From contig JAJOHG010000009.1 of the NCBI GenBank assembly GCA_021029095.1, forward strand, positions 372,001 to 436,000: 64,000 nt of DNA. Direction: 5' to 3'. The translations under genes were made by a program, and so were the position numbers. Position 1 is the stretch's first letter; each line of letters opens with the position of its first letter. Origin of the DNA: Phellopilus nigrolimitatus. Lineage: Eukaryota; Basidiomycota; Agaricomycetes; Hymenochaetales; Hymenochaetaceae. Below, piece by piece: positions 47,592 through 59,422 of the stretch. The notes beneath the pieces are model-generated. The model worked only from the letters and a program-made list of their open reading frames with translations. It was not told where the DNA came from and did not search any database.

Positions 47592-48173
47592 TGTTTTCAA
47601 AAAAGTACAAGAGGCGCTTGCGTATCGGAGTGGTAGAGTCAGTAGATTAGGTGAAGTCGCCCGTCCGCATCATAAACACGTCGAGCTCGCTGTGCTGTAC
47701 GGCCGACCTCCCATTTATTCGGAACGAAATATAAGATGTTAAAGAAATTGAGAAGCTTTTCACTTGGGCTTTCGATAACACAGTTATTTCCGACCGAGAA
47801 CTACAAGTACCAAGTCACAATCACAATCCACAATCTCAACAGATATTTTCAGACCAATAAATTGAGGTATGGTTTACACTTGGAAATATGTTTCGGAGAA
47901 GGGAGGCTTTGATCGAAAAACCAGGCAAAACCCATCGTTGGTATGTCAACTTCCATATATGGCGTAACAGGTTATTTCAAACACGCCGTACGATGAGCAG
48001 CTCCTTCACCTTCGACATGATCACGATTCTGCCGTCTTGCTTGACTTTTCTTAATCTGTCGATTGTACTAGGAAGTGCTCAGTCGAGACCAGCATCTCCA
48101 CATATAATATTACTCTATGACAAACTGAGTTATCTACCTACGGAAAAAAAGCAGCACGTTAAGATACAAAGTC

Positions 48174-48409
48174 TTAGTCGAAATACTGGATGACGACAGA
48201 TTTTGCGTCCACTGTCGGGAAGTAGACTGCACCGCTGTAAAACTCCACTCCCACAACCTCTACGTTATGCGGCAGTTCGAGAATGTGCGCCACGATTTTT
48301 TCTCGACAAGAGATGGTAGCAAGCACACACGTAGAACCGTTTTCAAAGTACCCGGTCACTGACGAGCCAGCCTGTGAGGGTGCTTGCACGCTTAGATACG
48401 TGTTGTACT
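48174..48409 (-). pseudogene. F-box gene 3'-end fragment, copy 2
   Basis: Same fragment cut at the equivalent base (48409). Confidence 0.85.
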
Positions 48410-49635
48410 AAAAGGCTGTTCACGTAGCGGGGTAATTTAGATTCGTTTTTCGCTTGGATAGGTGGGTTTTTTCTGCGCTCCGTGTACTCGCTACGTAGGT
48501 CACAGTACAGAGTTGTACAACACGATCGAATCGAAGAAACAAAATATAAAAATTTGTTGTAACTTATTGGAAGTCCGGATATCAAAGCGTGGGTGAGGCT
48601 GTGGACACGGTCGCTTGGTGGTTCTCGTGTAGATAGCCGAGATGTACATAGCCAAAAAAACAGAGCTTTTCCCTTAAAAAGTGGTGGAAAAGGATCGGAT
48701 TCCCCCTTTGAGCAAGCGAAATGCCGGAATTTTGGCTATGATTTTAACTTTTTTCTAGGGCTACGCTATACACGGCGCGACGGGACCTGTCCCCTGAAGA
48801 ACAGGCCCGCCGCGCGAGCCACTCTGCCGGCCTAATCACGGCAGAGATTCTACGTAGTTCTAGGCACCCCGGCTGTCCGTAGACATAAGCGCGGGAAATA
48901 ATGCCAAAGAAACGGATTGGGAAAGATGGTGAAATTCAACGCCCCGTCATGCCCCCTGCCTGTCCTTCCACCTGGCTGTCGACTTCGAGATGGGGGGAGA
49001 AAGAGGAGCTGGGGATCCAACCCGCAGACTCGCCCCCTCTTTATACCGCTGGTACGTCGCTTGCAGCGCAGTCTGTAAACTATGATTAGCGCGCATTCGA
49101 GAAAACGATGGTTTTGTGCTTACGGCAGTCAAACGGTCGCCCCAGGGACGCGCAGAAGTCGCCCCGCGCGCGCTGGGTCAAGATGGGGGGAGAGAAAGGG
49201 AGCTGGGGGACGAAGTGCGCAGACTCCCAGCTCTTTATACCCCACAGCTCGCCCCTTTCCCACGCGCAAAGCGGCGTTTGCGAGTCACATAAAGTCGCGC
49301 CATCTGTAGAATCACGAATTAGCAAGTATTCGAGAAAAGGGGGGTTTTGTGCGTACCGTGAATCGCGCGAGTCCTGCGTTGGCAAGATTTGCATGCCGCC
49401 ACGCGGTGTTGCGATCTGTAGAGTACAGTGAGCTGCGAATCTGAGGAATAGAGATTAAGTACTTACAGCTGCATCCTGATTTTGTGATTTTCGCTCAAAA
49501 GCGTGAAAAGCGTCTGCCGATGGAGTACAGAAGTCGGCGGAGCGTCACGGGTGAAGCGTCGACCGTGCGCACTGTTTCGAGGACTGAATTTGATTGCAAA
49601 TGAGTCAGATCAGGTATATTTCGCAATCGAATGCA

Positions 49636-49805
49636 ATCACGTACCAGCAGCAACAGCACCAGCATCCGGCCCAGAACCAGCAAAGTTTCCCGCCAGGTAT
49701 GTCGCCGATGGTCAATCTTGGCAGCCCGAGCATGGCGAACTTAGCGCACACAGGAAATGCTGTAAATGGCATGGGCGGGGTGCCGGTGCTCGGCGGGGTG
49801 GGCGC
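49636..49805 (+). pseudogene. Gln-rich coding fragment (block B2), frame open
   Basis: As in B1, within an open frame 49594-49983. Confidence 0.55.
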
Positions 49806-50754
49806 GCATGTCCAAAACGACGCTCGCCCGCGTCATTTCTATCGTGTCGGCGCATTTCCTGTCCCAGCCGGCCAGCACAGTGTGCAGGACGTGTGCGAAG
49901 CGAGCCGCGTTCGGTGCGACGGGCTGAAACACGCAGGTAAGCAAAGAAGGTATGAAGATGAAAGGATATTACTTACCGATTGAACGACGTCAAGCGTCGA
50001 GCGCGCCGATGATGCACCGCGTGCAGACGCCGCTCGGCGGACGGCGATACATATATACAATGATGTTGTCTCGCATCCGGGTTCGAGACGAGCGTGGCAC
50101 ACTCCACAAATGAGTGCATTTGCATGCCACCACGCAGACGGAGGCCGAGGCAAGGTGGAATTGCGATCTATAGAGTACGGTGAGCAGCGAATCCGAGGAA
50201 ACAGAGATTTAGTACTCACTGCAGAGTGTACGCCTCTCCAGAAATTACTGAGCGTCCACGTCACATCACTGATTTTGTGATTTTCGCTCAAAAGCGTGAA
50301 GAGGGGCCGCCGATCGAAAAAGAAGTGTCGAATCAAAGCGCACCGCCGTGCGCATGGTTTCGAGCTCTGAAAGCGATTGTAAATGGGTTAGTTCAGTCTA
50401 TTTTACATTACAGTGCAGCCCCATACCAGCATGTCCGAAACGACGCTCGCCCGCGTCATTTCTATCGTGTCGGCCGATACCGTGCTTCAAGTTCTCTATC
50501 AGTTTACGGTCCGAGACGTGATCCAGATGACGCTGAAGCTCAGGCTCCTCGAGCAACGCACATGCGCCGGTTCAGCAACGAATCGACCTACGAGCTGACT
50601 CGACAAGCGAGTACGCACAGAATGCAGCGACTGCTGAAAGACGATTAAATCGTGTACTAGACTAAGTTAGACTTTATGAGTAATAGAACGCAGCAAAGTA
50701 AAACTCACCATCTTCATGATCATGCCGCTCGCCCGGCTTCGATACATATATATA

Positions 50755-51770
50755 TTACCCTACACTCGAGCTTTTCGCCAATACCAATCGCGCGCACGGG
50801 CGGAGGCGCGAAGCTAAATTTCCCAATAGGCTTGTGCTCCATGATCGAAGCAGACTGGATTCCGTCGCGGGATCCTGCGGCCGTCCCTGGCCAGGCAAGT
50901 TTTGCGTTGTGATGGGAGGGCTGCGGCATGCCGGGAGCGGAGGCGGGATTTGCAGAGCGGGTGTGCTTGCAGCACTGCTACTAGACCCGTTACATATATA
51001 AGACGATTGGGCTAGGCGAGTGCGACGTTCGGCGGCAGCGAGGTGTGCCGAGGAGGGGGCCGGATAGACAGTCGTTTGGGGGGGGGGGGGGGAGGAAGGC
51101 GGACGTTGGATCGAATTCATGCTGGAAACGCCGCTACTGGAGTCCGAAGAAGGGCTCCGACTAGATAAATTAGTCTCAGATGAGTTTTGGAAGGGCCGAG
51201 AAGGCAAAGGCGGAGCCGTGGGTGCAAGTTGGTGTGGTCGCTTCGCATCGTCATCGAATTGAATCAAGACGCCCGAAACCGAACGCCGTTGCTGTTGATG
51301 CTGCGAACGATGTTGAGGGAGAAAAGAGGAGTGTGACGAGACGCGATTTGGCTGCGACTGTCACAGATTGGGTGATGATGCTATTCCCGTACTGTATACA
51401 ATAAACTCAGATGAGTTCTTTCCGGACGAGGCCTGCAGAGTACTCACGCATTTTTGGAGCGAAGGGAGGCTACGCTATTCGTCTCTACGCTTTCGTCGGC
51501 GCAGGCGATGACACGGGCAGCAGCAGCAGGCGGGGGCGGCTTGCGTGTTATCAGTGCCGGTTTGTTCAAACTTTGCATACCATTAAATGCAGGAATGGCG
51601 GCGGAACGAGGCACAGTAAATACGAATGGCTTCGGAGAACGCGATGCAGGCGGGGGGCGGCGCAGGCCGTCTGCCGATCTTCAAGTCGGACGACAAGCTC
51701 GCGGAGCGCAGAAGGTAGTGCGCGAAGGACGCCTGTGCCTCGGCATCGACCTCGCTGTTCGATGATGCGC
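50755..51770 (-). pseudogene. Ser/Pro-rich gene fragment (block B2)
   Basis: As in B1, with a further readable part (SSAASTPALQIPPPLPACRS). A run of 15 G at 51078-51092 interrupts it and may be a slippage or sequencing site. Confidence 0.5.
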
Positions 51771-53768
51771 GTGGTCTACTCGATCCAGGCGAGAGAAGGT
51801 CGGGATGGTTGTCACGTCTATGCTTGCGGCGCGGACCCCGTTGCCGTCGGTGTCGGTGTCAGTGTCGGTGTCGGTGATGGAGTACAGAAGTCGGCGGAGA
51901 CCATCTAGGTGAAGCGCCGGCCGTGCGCGTACTGGATTTGATCGCAAATGAGTTAGAACAGGTATGTTTTGCAATAGAATGCAATCACGTACCTGCATGT
52001 CCGAAATGATGCTCGCCCGTGTCATCTCTATCGTGTCGGCGTCCCCGCTAGCTGCCGCTGCCTGTAGGAGGTGCACGAAGCGAGTCACGGTTGCGGGCCT
52101 TGACCTGATGAAAAAAGACGATTAGCATGTGCATTTCTCTAATAGATAAGATCAGACATTACATACCTTGGTGCATAATGAGTTCAGCACCGTACGCGCT
52201 CCTACTCGCGGTGACGAGCACAAAATGTGACCCCGGTGAGCAGATCATGTATCGAGCATCTCAAAAGCCGCAAAAGCGCCCAATCTTGCAGCGCGTCATT
52301 TTGCGGTGCCCCCCAATACCTTTCAAAAGTTATGTCAGTGAAGAAGAAAAAAGAGAGAAGCAAAGTAAAGCGACATACCAGAAGGCCGTGTAGGAAAGGC
52401 AGAAGACAGATCGCTCGTGCCGCGCATGAAGACACGCGTGACACAGTGACCAGACGACATTCGACTCGACTCACAGCCATCATCTGCACATCGACAACGA
52501 TCGCGAGCTCGGGGGACAGCAAGACAAGACAGCGCTTCATCTACAGGACCTTCGCTTTATATCTAATTTCTGACCTGGGCTATTCTGCGTGTTTGTGTCT
52601 ATCCTGGGCTAGATCTCGGCAGCATTTCCTCCGGTTCTCTGGTTGCCAGTCTCTGCTACGCGGTGTTGCCTGGGCTCGTGTTCTTTCTGGCAAATAATCT
52701 TGTTTTGTTAGGCGCAAATATTGCATTCCTTGTGAGAGCTTCTGTTGCTTGGCTGTGCTGTACGCGGACTCTGGATCAGTCTATTCTGGATTCTTTTCTT
52801 GCCGGTCATTTCAAGTCTTTGCTTCTTATGAGGCCGTTCTCTGAGTTTTATTCTTATAGACTGCACAGTCATTAGTTTAGAACCAGTAGCTTTCACTGAG
52901 AGTCTTGCAAGTCCCTGAGCCTAAGATCTGAGAGTTGAATTTGAGGACTGCTCCAGATTGCCAGCTTCCGACAGGCCCAGGGGATATACTTGAGATGGAA
53001 GCCAACACTTCGAAAGAAGTCACAGCTTAGCGAGCTGTGAATTTTGCGCCCGTTGCTTCCGAATTCCCTAGCGACGCTTGCTTTCGCTTCTGCCTTCGGG
53101 CCGCAGATGACACGACTACATTGGTAATGCACATGATAACTTGATACAACACGGAACAACAGCGAATCACATATAAGGTGGCCTCGATGTGCCGCTTTCC
53201 CCATTCCCCTCTTTGCTCCCTCTCAAGCCACTGACTATGCCGGTGCACTCTCACCGCACTGCTCATCATGTTCTCTATCTGCATATCCAACCTCTCCGTG
53301 CACGCAGACCCAGGGGGCCCCCATAAGAGGTCGTGCGCGGTTGTAAATCTTTGCTAGTAGTTTAGTACCTTAGTAGCTTGACCACAACAAGTAGCACGTC
53401 TATCGCGAAGTCGTGTGAACGTGTGGTCGAGTGAACATGGGAAACGCGAAAGGATGATTTGGTTAGGAGTACAGTTGGGCTATCGAGTGGTGCGTGTGCG
53501 CCGGTGCGTCATATGGTGTGTCTTGACTGTTGAGACGGGGTATCATTTTTTTTCTCTCTTCGCTTTGCTGCGAAACGGCAAGTAGTTCTTTTTTGCATGC
53601 TCGTTTCTCACTTTTGTGTCGTAGCTCCGATTCTTTACTTTTGAATTGGTACGTCTCCTTTTCTTTAATTTGCTCTTGCTGACTTTGTATTCTAGATACA
53701 AGACAACACTTTTATCGCCGACACTTCATTCCGATAGTTTACTGTACTCGTAGTTTAGTTTTTGTATT

Positions 53769-53817
53769 CTAGCCATTTGTGCATGTCACCTGGCCAGTGA
53801 CATGCACAAATGGCTAG
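53769..53817 (-). other. Hairpin (block B2), perfect arms
   Basis: Same as the block B1 hairpin. Confidence 0.8.
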
Positions 53818-54514
53818 TCGTCTCTTTTCTTTTCTTCGTCTGGACTTCAAGTTGGTGGGAAACCTTGACCTAGTGTAAGTGGGTTATTATGTCCGTGAAT
53901 TTTGTGCTGACCTTCGCTTTTTTAACAGATTAACTATTTCTAATTCAAAAGATAAGTCTGTTTCGCTGCATTTTGTTTGCTGTCTTGCTGACTCGTCTGT
54001 TCAGATATTCAGTTTGTCTGTAGCTAGCTAGTTCCGCACTTGTAATTCTGTACTTGGTATCAAATGCAATTATCACATTTAAACTACCTCCGAATCCTTC
54101 TTCAAATCTAAGTCGGCTCCAAACTACATAAATACCCTTCCATCCTCCAGGCCAAAAAGAACTTGAGTTAATTAGTTGTAAGAAGTTGAGCAGAGTCGGC
54201 ATGTACTCTCCGAGCATAATAAGTAACTTCGTACATCTGTGTTTGACTTGATGAAGTGCGAGAGAGCGCGTAACGAGTACAGTGACGAGTCAGCAGTTGC
54301 CGTGAAAGCAAGCGGGCCGCAAATAGGCGCGTCCGTACAGAGAAAATTAGGCGCGTCCGTACAGAGAAAATTGAACGCGTCCGGCTGCTCTATGATGAGC
54401 GCGACGGACGGCGTGGAACGCAACTAGCAAGCTCAGAGTGTTTCGAGTGCGAAGCCACACTAGTATCTACAGCTGCAGCGTACGAGAGCGAGGCGGCGCA
54501 AACAGGAGATAGAC

Positions 54515-54565
54515 GCGCTTGAAGTGTTTCGTGCGCTTCTTGATGATGGGAATTTTAGAGACCAT
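54515..54565 (-). pseudogene. Ribosomal protein L32 fragment (block B2)
   Basis: Same 17-codon fragment; the leader base before the ATG differs (GTC-ATG). Confidence 0.65.
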
Positions 54566-54882
54566 GACGGTTGACTGCAGAGAAGGTACGGGCGAGTACG
54601 AAGCCATGCTGCGCGGTCTTGAATATAATATGAAGTTTTGAATTCGGACTGCCCCGAACACCGGTAGGGTGCTCGACTCAGTCTCGATGTCGATGTCGCG
54701 AACACACCGAGCACAAAATGAGGTATCGATGTCTTTGACACACGCGGGGCGGATGTACAGATATGAGGGCAATTGTCGAGAAAAGAGGTCAGGCCGCCAT
54801 AAAGCAAGAGGCGGCTTTGTCTCGTAAATTGATATCATTTTTTTTTTCTAAAACCTACACAAGTAATGCTACGGGTGCGTAC

Positions 54883-55340
54883 CTGAGTCGCCCTCCGAAA
54901 CGTACGCCTGACACAGCGCGCGGACGACGTCCTTCCTGCGCTCACTCCTCTTTATCGACGAGACCGAAGCAGAGACCGAGGCGAATGCGTTCCTGAGCGC
55001 GCTCTCCTTGCTCGATGTGCCGAAAAGATGCGCGACCACCCCGCGCCAATCGCCCGTCTCGCGCAGTGCATTAGGCTTCGCGAACACCTTATCGAACTTC
55101 TTTGACTTGCTGTGTAGCACTGCACACGGCTTCGAGTCCGGATGGAAGTGGAGGCACTGTTTGAGCGTCGTCTGCGCCTGCGACGGAGGAAGTACGAGAA
55201 CTGTGCGATCTTCATGAAGAGCGATGTCGGCGGCGAGGTGAGGTGCGCGAGCCGGGTCAGGTCTCCGACGGTCTGTTCGACGTCCCCGGAATCCAGCGCA
55301 CGCTTGGTGGAATGAGTTGCGAGCTTAAGCGCCTCCGGGG
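54883..55340 (-). pseudogene. DNAJC3-like fragment (block B2)
   Basis: Same fragment; the open part 54869-55120 reads SKKFDKVFAKPNALRETGDW. Confidence 0.5.
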
Positions 55341-55751
55341 CGCGCAGGTCTTCGAGAGGGGAGACGGCGGCGCGCCGGCAGGTCGAAGCTTGGGCGGACG
55401 CGAATCGAGAATGCTGCGCGAGCGTCCGCGAAACGGACGCATCGCGCAGCTCCGCGCGCATGCAGTTGACACGGCCCGCGCACGGTACGCGACGGAGAAA
55501 ATATGAATATACGCACCTTGTACACTGTGCCGCCGCCCTTCGCCCTTCTTGGATCTTGTTCTTGTCGAACTCGAGCACGACGCGCCGCGGCGGCCGGTGC
55601 CACGCGCACACGGCGGGGTGAGGGACGGTGCGCGCAGTCCAGCGGACGCAAGTGAGAACGCACGCACGCGCAGGTAGGGTCGACGGCCGTGTGAGCGCGC
55701 AGCGCCCCCGACGGGGCAGTTGAGCGCGCATGGACGGCGGCTGCGGCGGGG

Positions 55752-55778
55752 GTTGCTGCTGCTGCTGCTGCTGCTGCC
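55752..55778 (+). repeat. CTG tract fused by deletion (block B2)
   Basis: The first CTG tract runs straight into the sequence that follows the second tract in B1 (CCGTACGCGCGTCGCC). The ~240 bp between them are gone. Confidence 0.8.
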
Positions 55779-55891
55779 GTACGCGCGTCGCCGTCGTTTC
55801 GGCGGCCCGTGTTGCTGTGCGTAGCGGTCTGAGCGAGCTCGAGAGGACAATGGCGCCGATCAACGAGTCACATAACGTGATCTGCTGAGAG

Positions 55892-55967
55892 CAGTGCGCG
55901 GCGTGAGCGGCTTGGCAGCATGGGCTTCGACATGCGCGACGGCGAGTTCTGGACGAGCCGAGCTTAG
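55892..55967 (+). pseudogene. HAD-gene scrap upstream of oxidoreductase copy 3
   Basis: Same scrap at the right joint of block B2. Confidence 0.7.
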
Positions 55968-56069
55968 TAGCTACCATTACGCCTGTCCTGCGTCAACAGC
56001 GCGTCACCGTCTCCCGCACACCATGTGTATAAACCAGCACGTTGCCCGCCCGCGCCCTTCATCTTTACA

Positions 56070-57858
56070 ATGTCCCTACAGAATCCCATCCCGAGTACCC
56101 AGTTTGCCGTCTTCCGCACCCCGGCCGCCGCCCAGCTGCACCCGCTCCCCGTGCCCGCCCCCGGCCCGGGCGAGGTCCTCGTCCAGAACGTCGCCGTCGC
56201 GTCCAACCCGAAGGACTGGAAGTACCCCGAGTGGCAGGGCGGCGACTACTCGTACGTCGAGGGCAACGACGTCGCCGGGCTCATCGCCGCCGTCGGCCCC
56301 GGCGTCACCGAGTACAAGCGCGGCGCGCGCGTCGCCGCCCTCACGCGCATGGGCACCGGATTTAATCCCGAGCACATGGCGACGAAGGAGAACAAGGTGC
56401 GCACCGGGGCCTGCGCCGCTCCCTCCTTTCCTTACAGCATATCCGGAAAAGCTTGCCAGTGTGAAATTTAGTTTTCGTTTTTTTGTACGGTTTTCCCAAA
56501 GAGGAATGTTTCACCCAAAATGGAACTCTTTACTGAATGCGGACACCGCCGTTTAGGGCGATGATCGACGTGTGCGTGCTCATCGTATCGTGTTATTTTA
56601 CTTGCTAACTCAAGAATTGTATAGATATCATCAGGGACGTAGCCATTATCATAAAGCCAGTTCCGCGTTGCTTGATGCCCTCCTCACGACACAGCTGACC
56701 TTACATGCCTTATTGCGGTGGCCGCATTCAGTAAGGAATTTCATTTTTGGGTAAGGAATCCCTCTTTTGGAAAACCGTACAAAAAAACGAAAAACAAAAT
56801 ACACACTGACAAGCTTTTCCGGGTATGCTGTGTAAGTTATTGATATGTACTTACCCTTGGGACAGTACGGCGCGTACGCGCAGTACAGCCTCGCGCCCGC
56901 GTCGACGACGTTCCCGCTGCCGGACTCGACGAGCTTCGAGGAGGCCTCGACGCTCCCGCTCGCCGTGCTGACCGCTGCAATCGGGCTCTTTGTGAGCCTC
57001 GCGCTGCCAGAGCCGCCGTTGCCGGGCGCACCCTCCGCCTCCGCCCCCAGTGCGCCCCGTCCTCCCTTTTTCACGTCTACGTGCTCATTCATCGCACCGC
57101 AGGTACCGGGAAGAGCGTCATCGTCTACGGCGCGTCCACCTCCGTCGGCGCGTACGCCGTGCAGCTCGCAAAGCGCGCGGGGCTCTTCGTAGTCGGCGTC
57201 GCCGGCGCGTCCAGCGACTACGCCCAGGCTCTCGGGGCGGATGCCGTCGTCGACTACCGTGCGCACAAGGATGCAGCCGCACTGGTGCGCCCCCGCCCCC
57301 TGCATCTCCCGCCAGACCTCTCTGACGCTCTGACCCACTGCGGCGCCACAGGAAGACGCGCTCGTCGCCGCGCTCGCGGGCCGCCCGTGCGCAGCCGCCT
57401 ACGACGCGGTCACGGAGGGGCCCTCGACGCTCACCCTCGCGCGCGCACTCGCGCGGACGGCCCCGGGCGGGAAAGGCGCGGTTACGTACGTGCTCGCGCT
57501 CTCCGACGAGACGCGCCGCGCGGCGCCGCCGGGCGTGGACTTCGTCGAGACGTACGTCGGGACGGCATTCGGCGCGAACGAGGCGTGTGCGTACTCTTTC
57601 CTCCCTCTTCTCCGGTCTTGCGGTGGTTTTCTGATGTATATGTGTGTGAGGCCAGTCAGCGCGCGCTTCGCGGGCCAGATCGCGGCGTATCTCGCGCCCT
57701 CGCCCTCCAACCCCGCGCCGCTCCGGCCGAACCGCGCGCGCGTTGTGCCCGGGGGGCTCGCGGGCGTCGGCGAGGGCCTCGCGCTGCTGAAGGCGGGCAA
57801 GGTGCACGGCGAAAAGCTCGTGTACCGCGTCGCGGAGACGCCTGGGCTGGCGCAGTGA
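56070..57858 (+). CDS. MDR oxidoreductase, copy 3
   Basis: Exons 56070-56396, 56866-57049, 57103-57284, 57352-57586 and 57656-57858; 376 residues, intact. Exon 1 and the intron-1 insert match copy 1, while exons 2-4 match copy 2. It is therefore a patchwork of the two, which points to gene conversion. Same shortened promoter as copy 2. Confidence 0.9.
56435..56830. mobile_element. MITE-like element in intron 1 of copy 3
   Basis: Same site and nearly the same sequence as in copy 1; the right joint has an extra TG before the TA. Confidence 0.75.
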
Positions 57859-58043
57859 GCGGCCGGGGATTGCTCTAGAAATTGGAATTGGAAGGGCGGA
57901 AAAGGTGTATAGCGGAAAGCGTGCCTGTACGAGTACAAATGTAATAATGATGCCACGGCATCGCGTCGCTTCTCTCGCTCGCTGTCGCTCCGTCTGCCAA
58001 TGTTTTGCGTGCTCGAGCTTGCCTAACTCGTTTTGCGCCCCAG

Positions 58044-58110
58044 CCTTCGTCTGCACGGTCTGCGGCCGCCGCTTCAGCGTCGCCTCGAACCTTGGCCGCC
58101 ACGCGCGCCC
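58044..58110 (+). pseudogene. C2H2-type zinc-finger scrap, copy 3
   Basis: Same remnant as copy 1. Confidence 0.45.
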
Positions 58111-58214
58111 CGTCGACAGCCTCGGCGTATCAGCGCCGCCCACGCCAATGAGTGCCTGCCCGAGTTGGAAGCTGGAATTCCGGATGCGGCGAGGAAGCCA
58201 CTTGTTTGCGCGCG

Positions 58215-58843
58215 CAGGCCGCCGCCAACGGCCTCCTCAACCGCCGAAATGAACGGCCCCGGGCCGTGCGAGAGCTCGCCGTCCGGCGTGCGGAGGTACT
58301 TTGCGCGGTGCGTCGTGAGCAGGGGAGGCGCGCCGTCGGGAGAGGATGGGGAGGCGGCGGGACGCGTTCAGTATTCAGGACGCGAAGGCCTTATTGAGCG
58401 GGCTGTACGCGAGGTGTTCCGAGGCGAACGCGACGAGGACGGAATCGTACGACGCGTGGTGCCGTTCGGCGCTGCGGAACTCCGGGAACTCTTCCATTGC
58501 GTAGTCGAATAGGAGGGCGTAGGGCCTGAAAAAAACGCTTTGATACTTGTAGTATTATTTATTATCCATGCACGGAACGCACCTCTGCAGCTTCATCTCC
58601 CTGAGACCTCCCTTAGCGCGCCGAGGCTCTTCAGAGCTCGCCGTCACGCACGTCGAAACCCATGCCGCCAAGCCGCTCACGCAGCGCGCGTGCGCTCTCT
58701 TGGCTGGTGTTGCTGCAGAAGCGCACGACGAGCCCTGCCTGCCGCGCGAGAGGGAGCGGCGGCCGCGGCGGGCGTCGGGTAGGCCCGACGTGCAGCGAGC
58801 CGGAGAGGTCGATGTGGAGCGCACGGATTGGGAGGCAGGGCAT
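58215..58843 (-). pseudogene. HAD-family phosphatase pseudogene, copy 3
   Basis: Same gene remains and same stop. Extra small changes (CSNTSQESARALRERL). Confidence 0.7.
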
Positions 58844-59422
58844 TGTTTTCAAAAAGTACAAGAGGCGCTTGCGTATCGGAGTGGTAGAGTCAGTAGATTA
58901 GGTGAAGTCGCCCGTCCGCATCATAAACGCGTCGAGCTCGCTGTGCTGTACGGCCGACCTGCCATTTATTCGGAACGAAATATAAGATGTTAAAGAAATT
59001 GAGAAGCTTTTCACTTGGGCTTTCGATAACACAGTTATTTCCGACCGAGATCTACAAGTACCAAGTCACAATCACAATCCACAATCTCAACAGATATTTT
59101 CAGACCAATAAATTGAGGAATGGTTTACACTTGGAAATATGTTTCGGAGAAGGGAGGCTTTGATCGAAAAACCAGGCAAAACCCATCGTTGGTATGTCAA
59201 CTTCCATATATGGCGTAACAGGTTATTTCAAACACGCCGTACGATGAGCAGCTCCTTCACCTTCGACATGATCACGATTCTGCCGTCTTGCTTGACTTTT
59301 CTTAATCTGTCGATTGTACTAGGAAGTGCTCAGTCGAGACCAGCATCTCCACATATAATATTACTCTATGACAAACTGAGTTATCAGCCTACGGAAAAAA
59401 GCGTTCAATTAGGATACAAAGT

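Larger units (their letters stand above)
48410..55848. repeat. Block B2, diverged spacer copy upstream of oxidoreductase copy 3
   Basis: Same left joint (F-box | IMPDH last exon) and same right joint as B1, and clearly closer to B1 than to A. It has lost ~240 bp between two CTG tracts near 55778. It has gained a 24-bp tandem duplication near 54326-54372. Confidence 0.85.
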
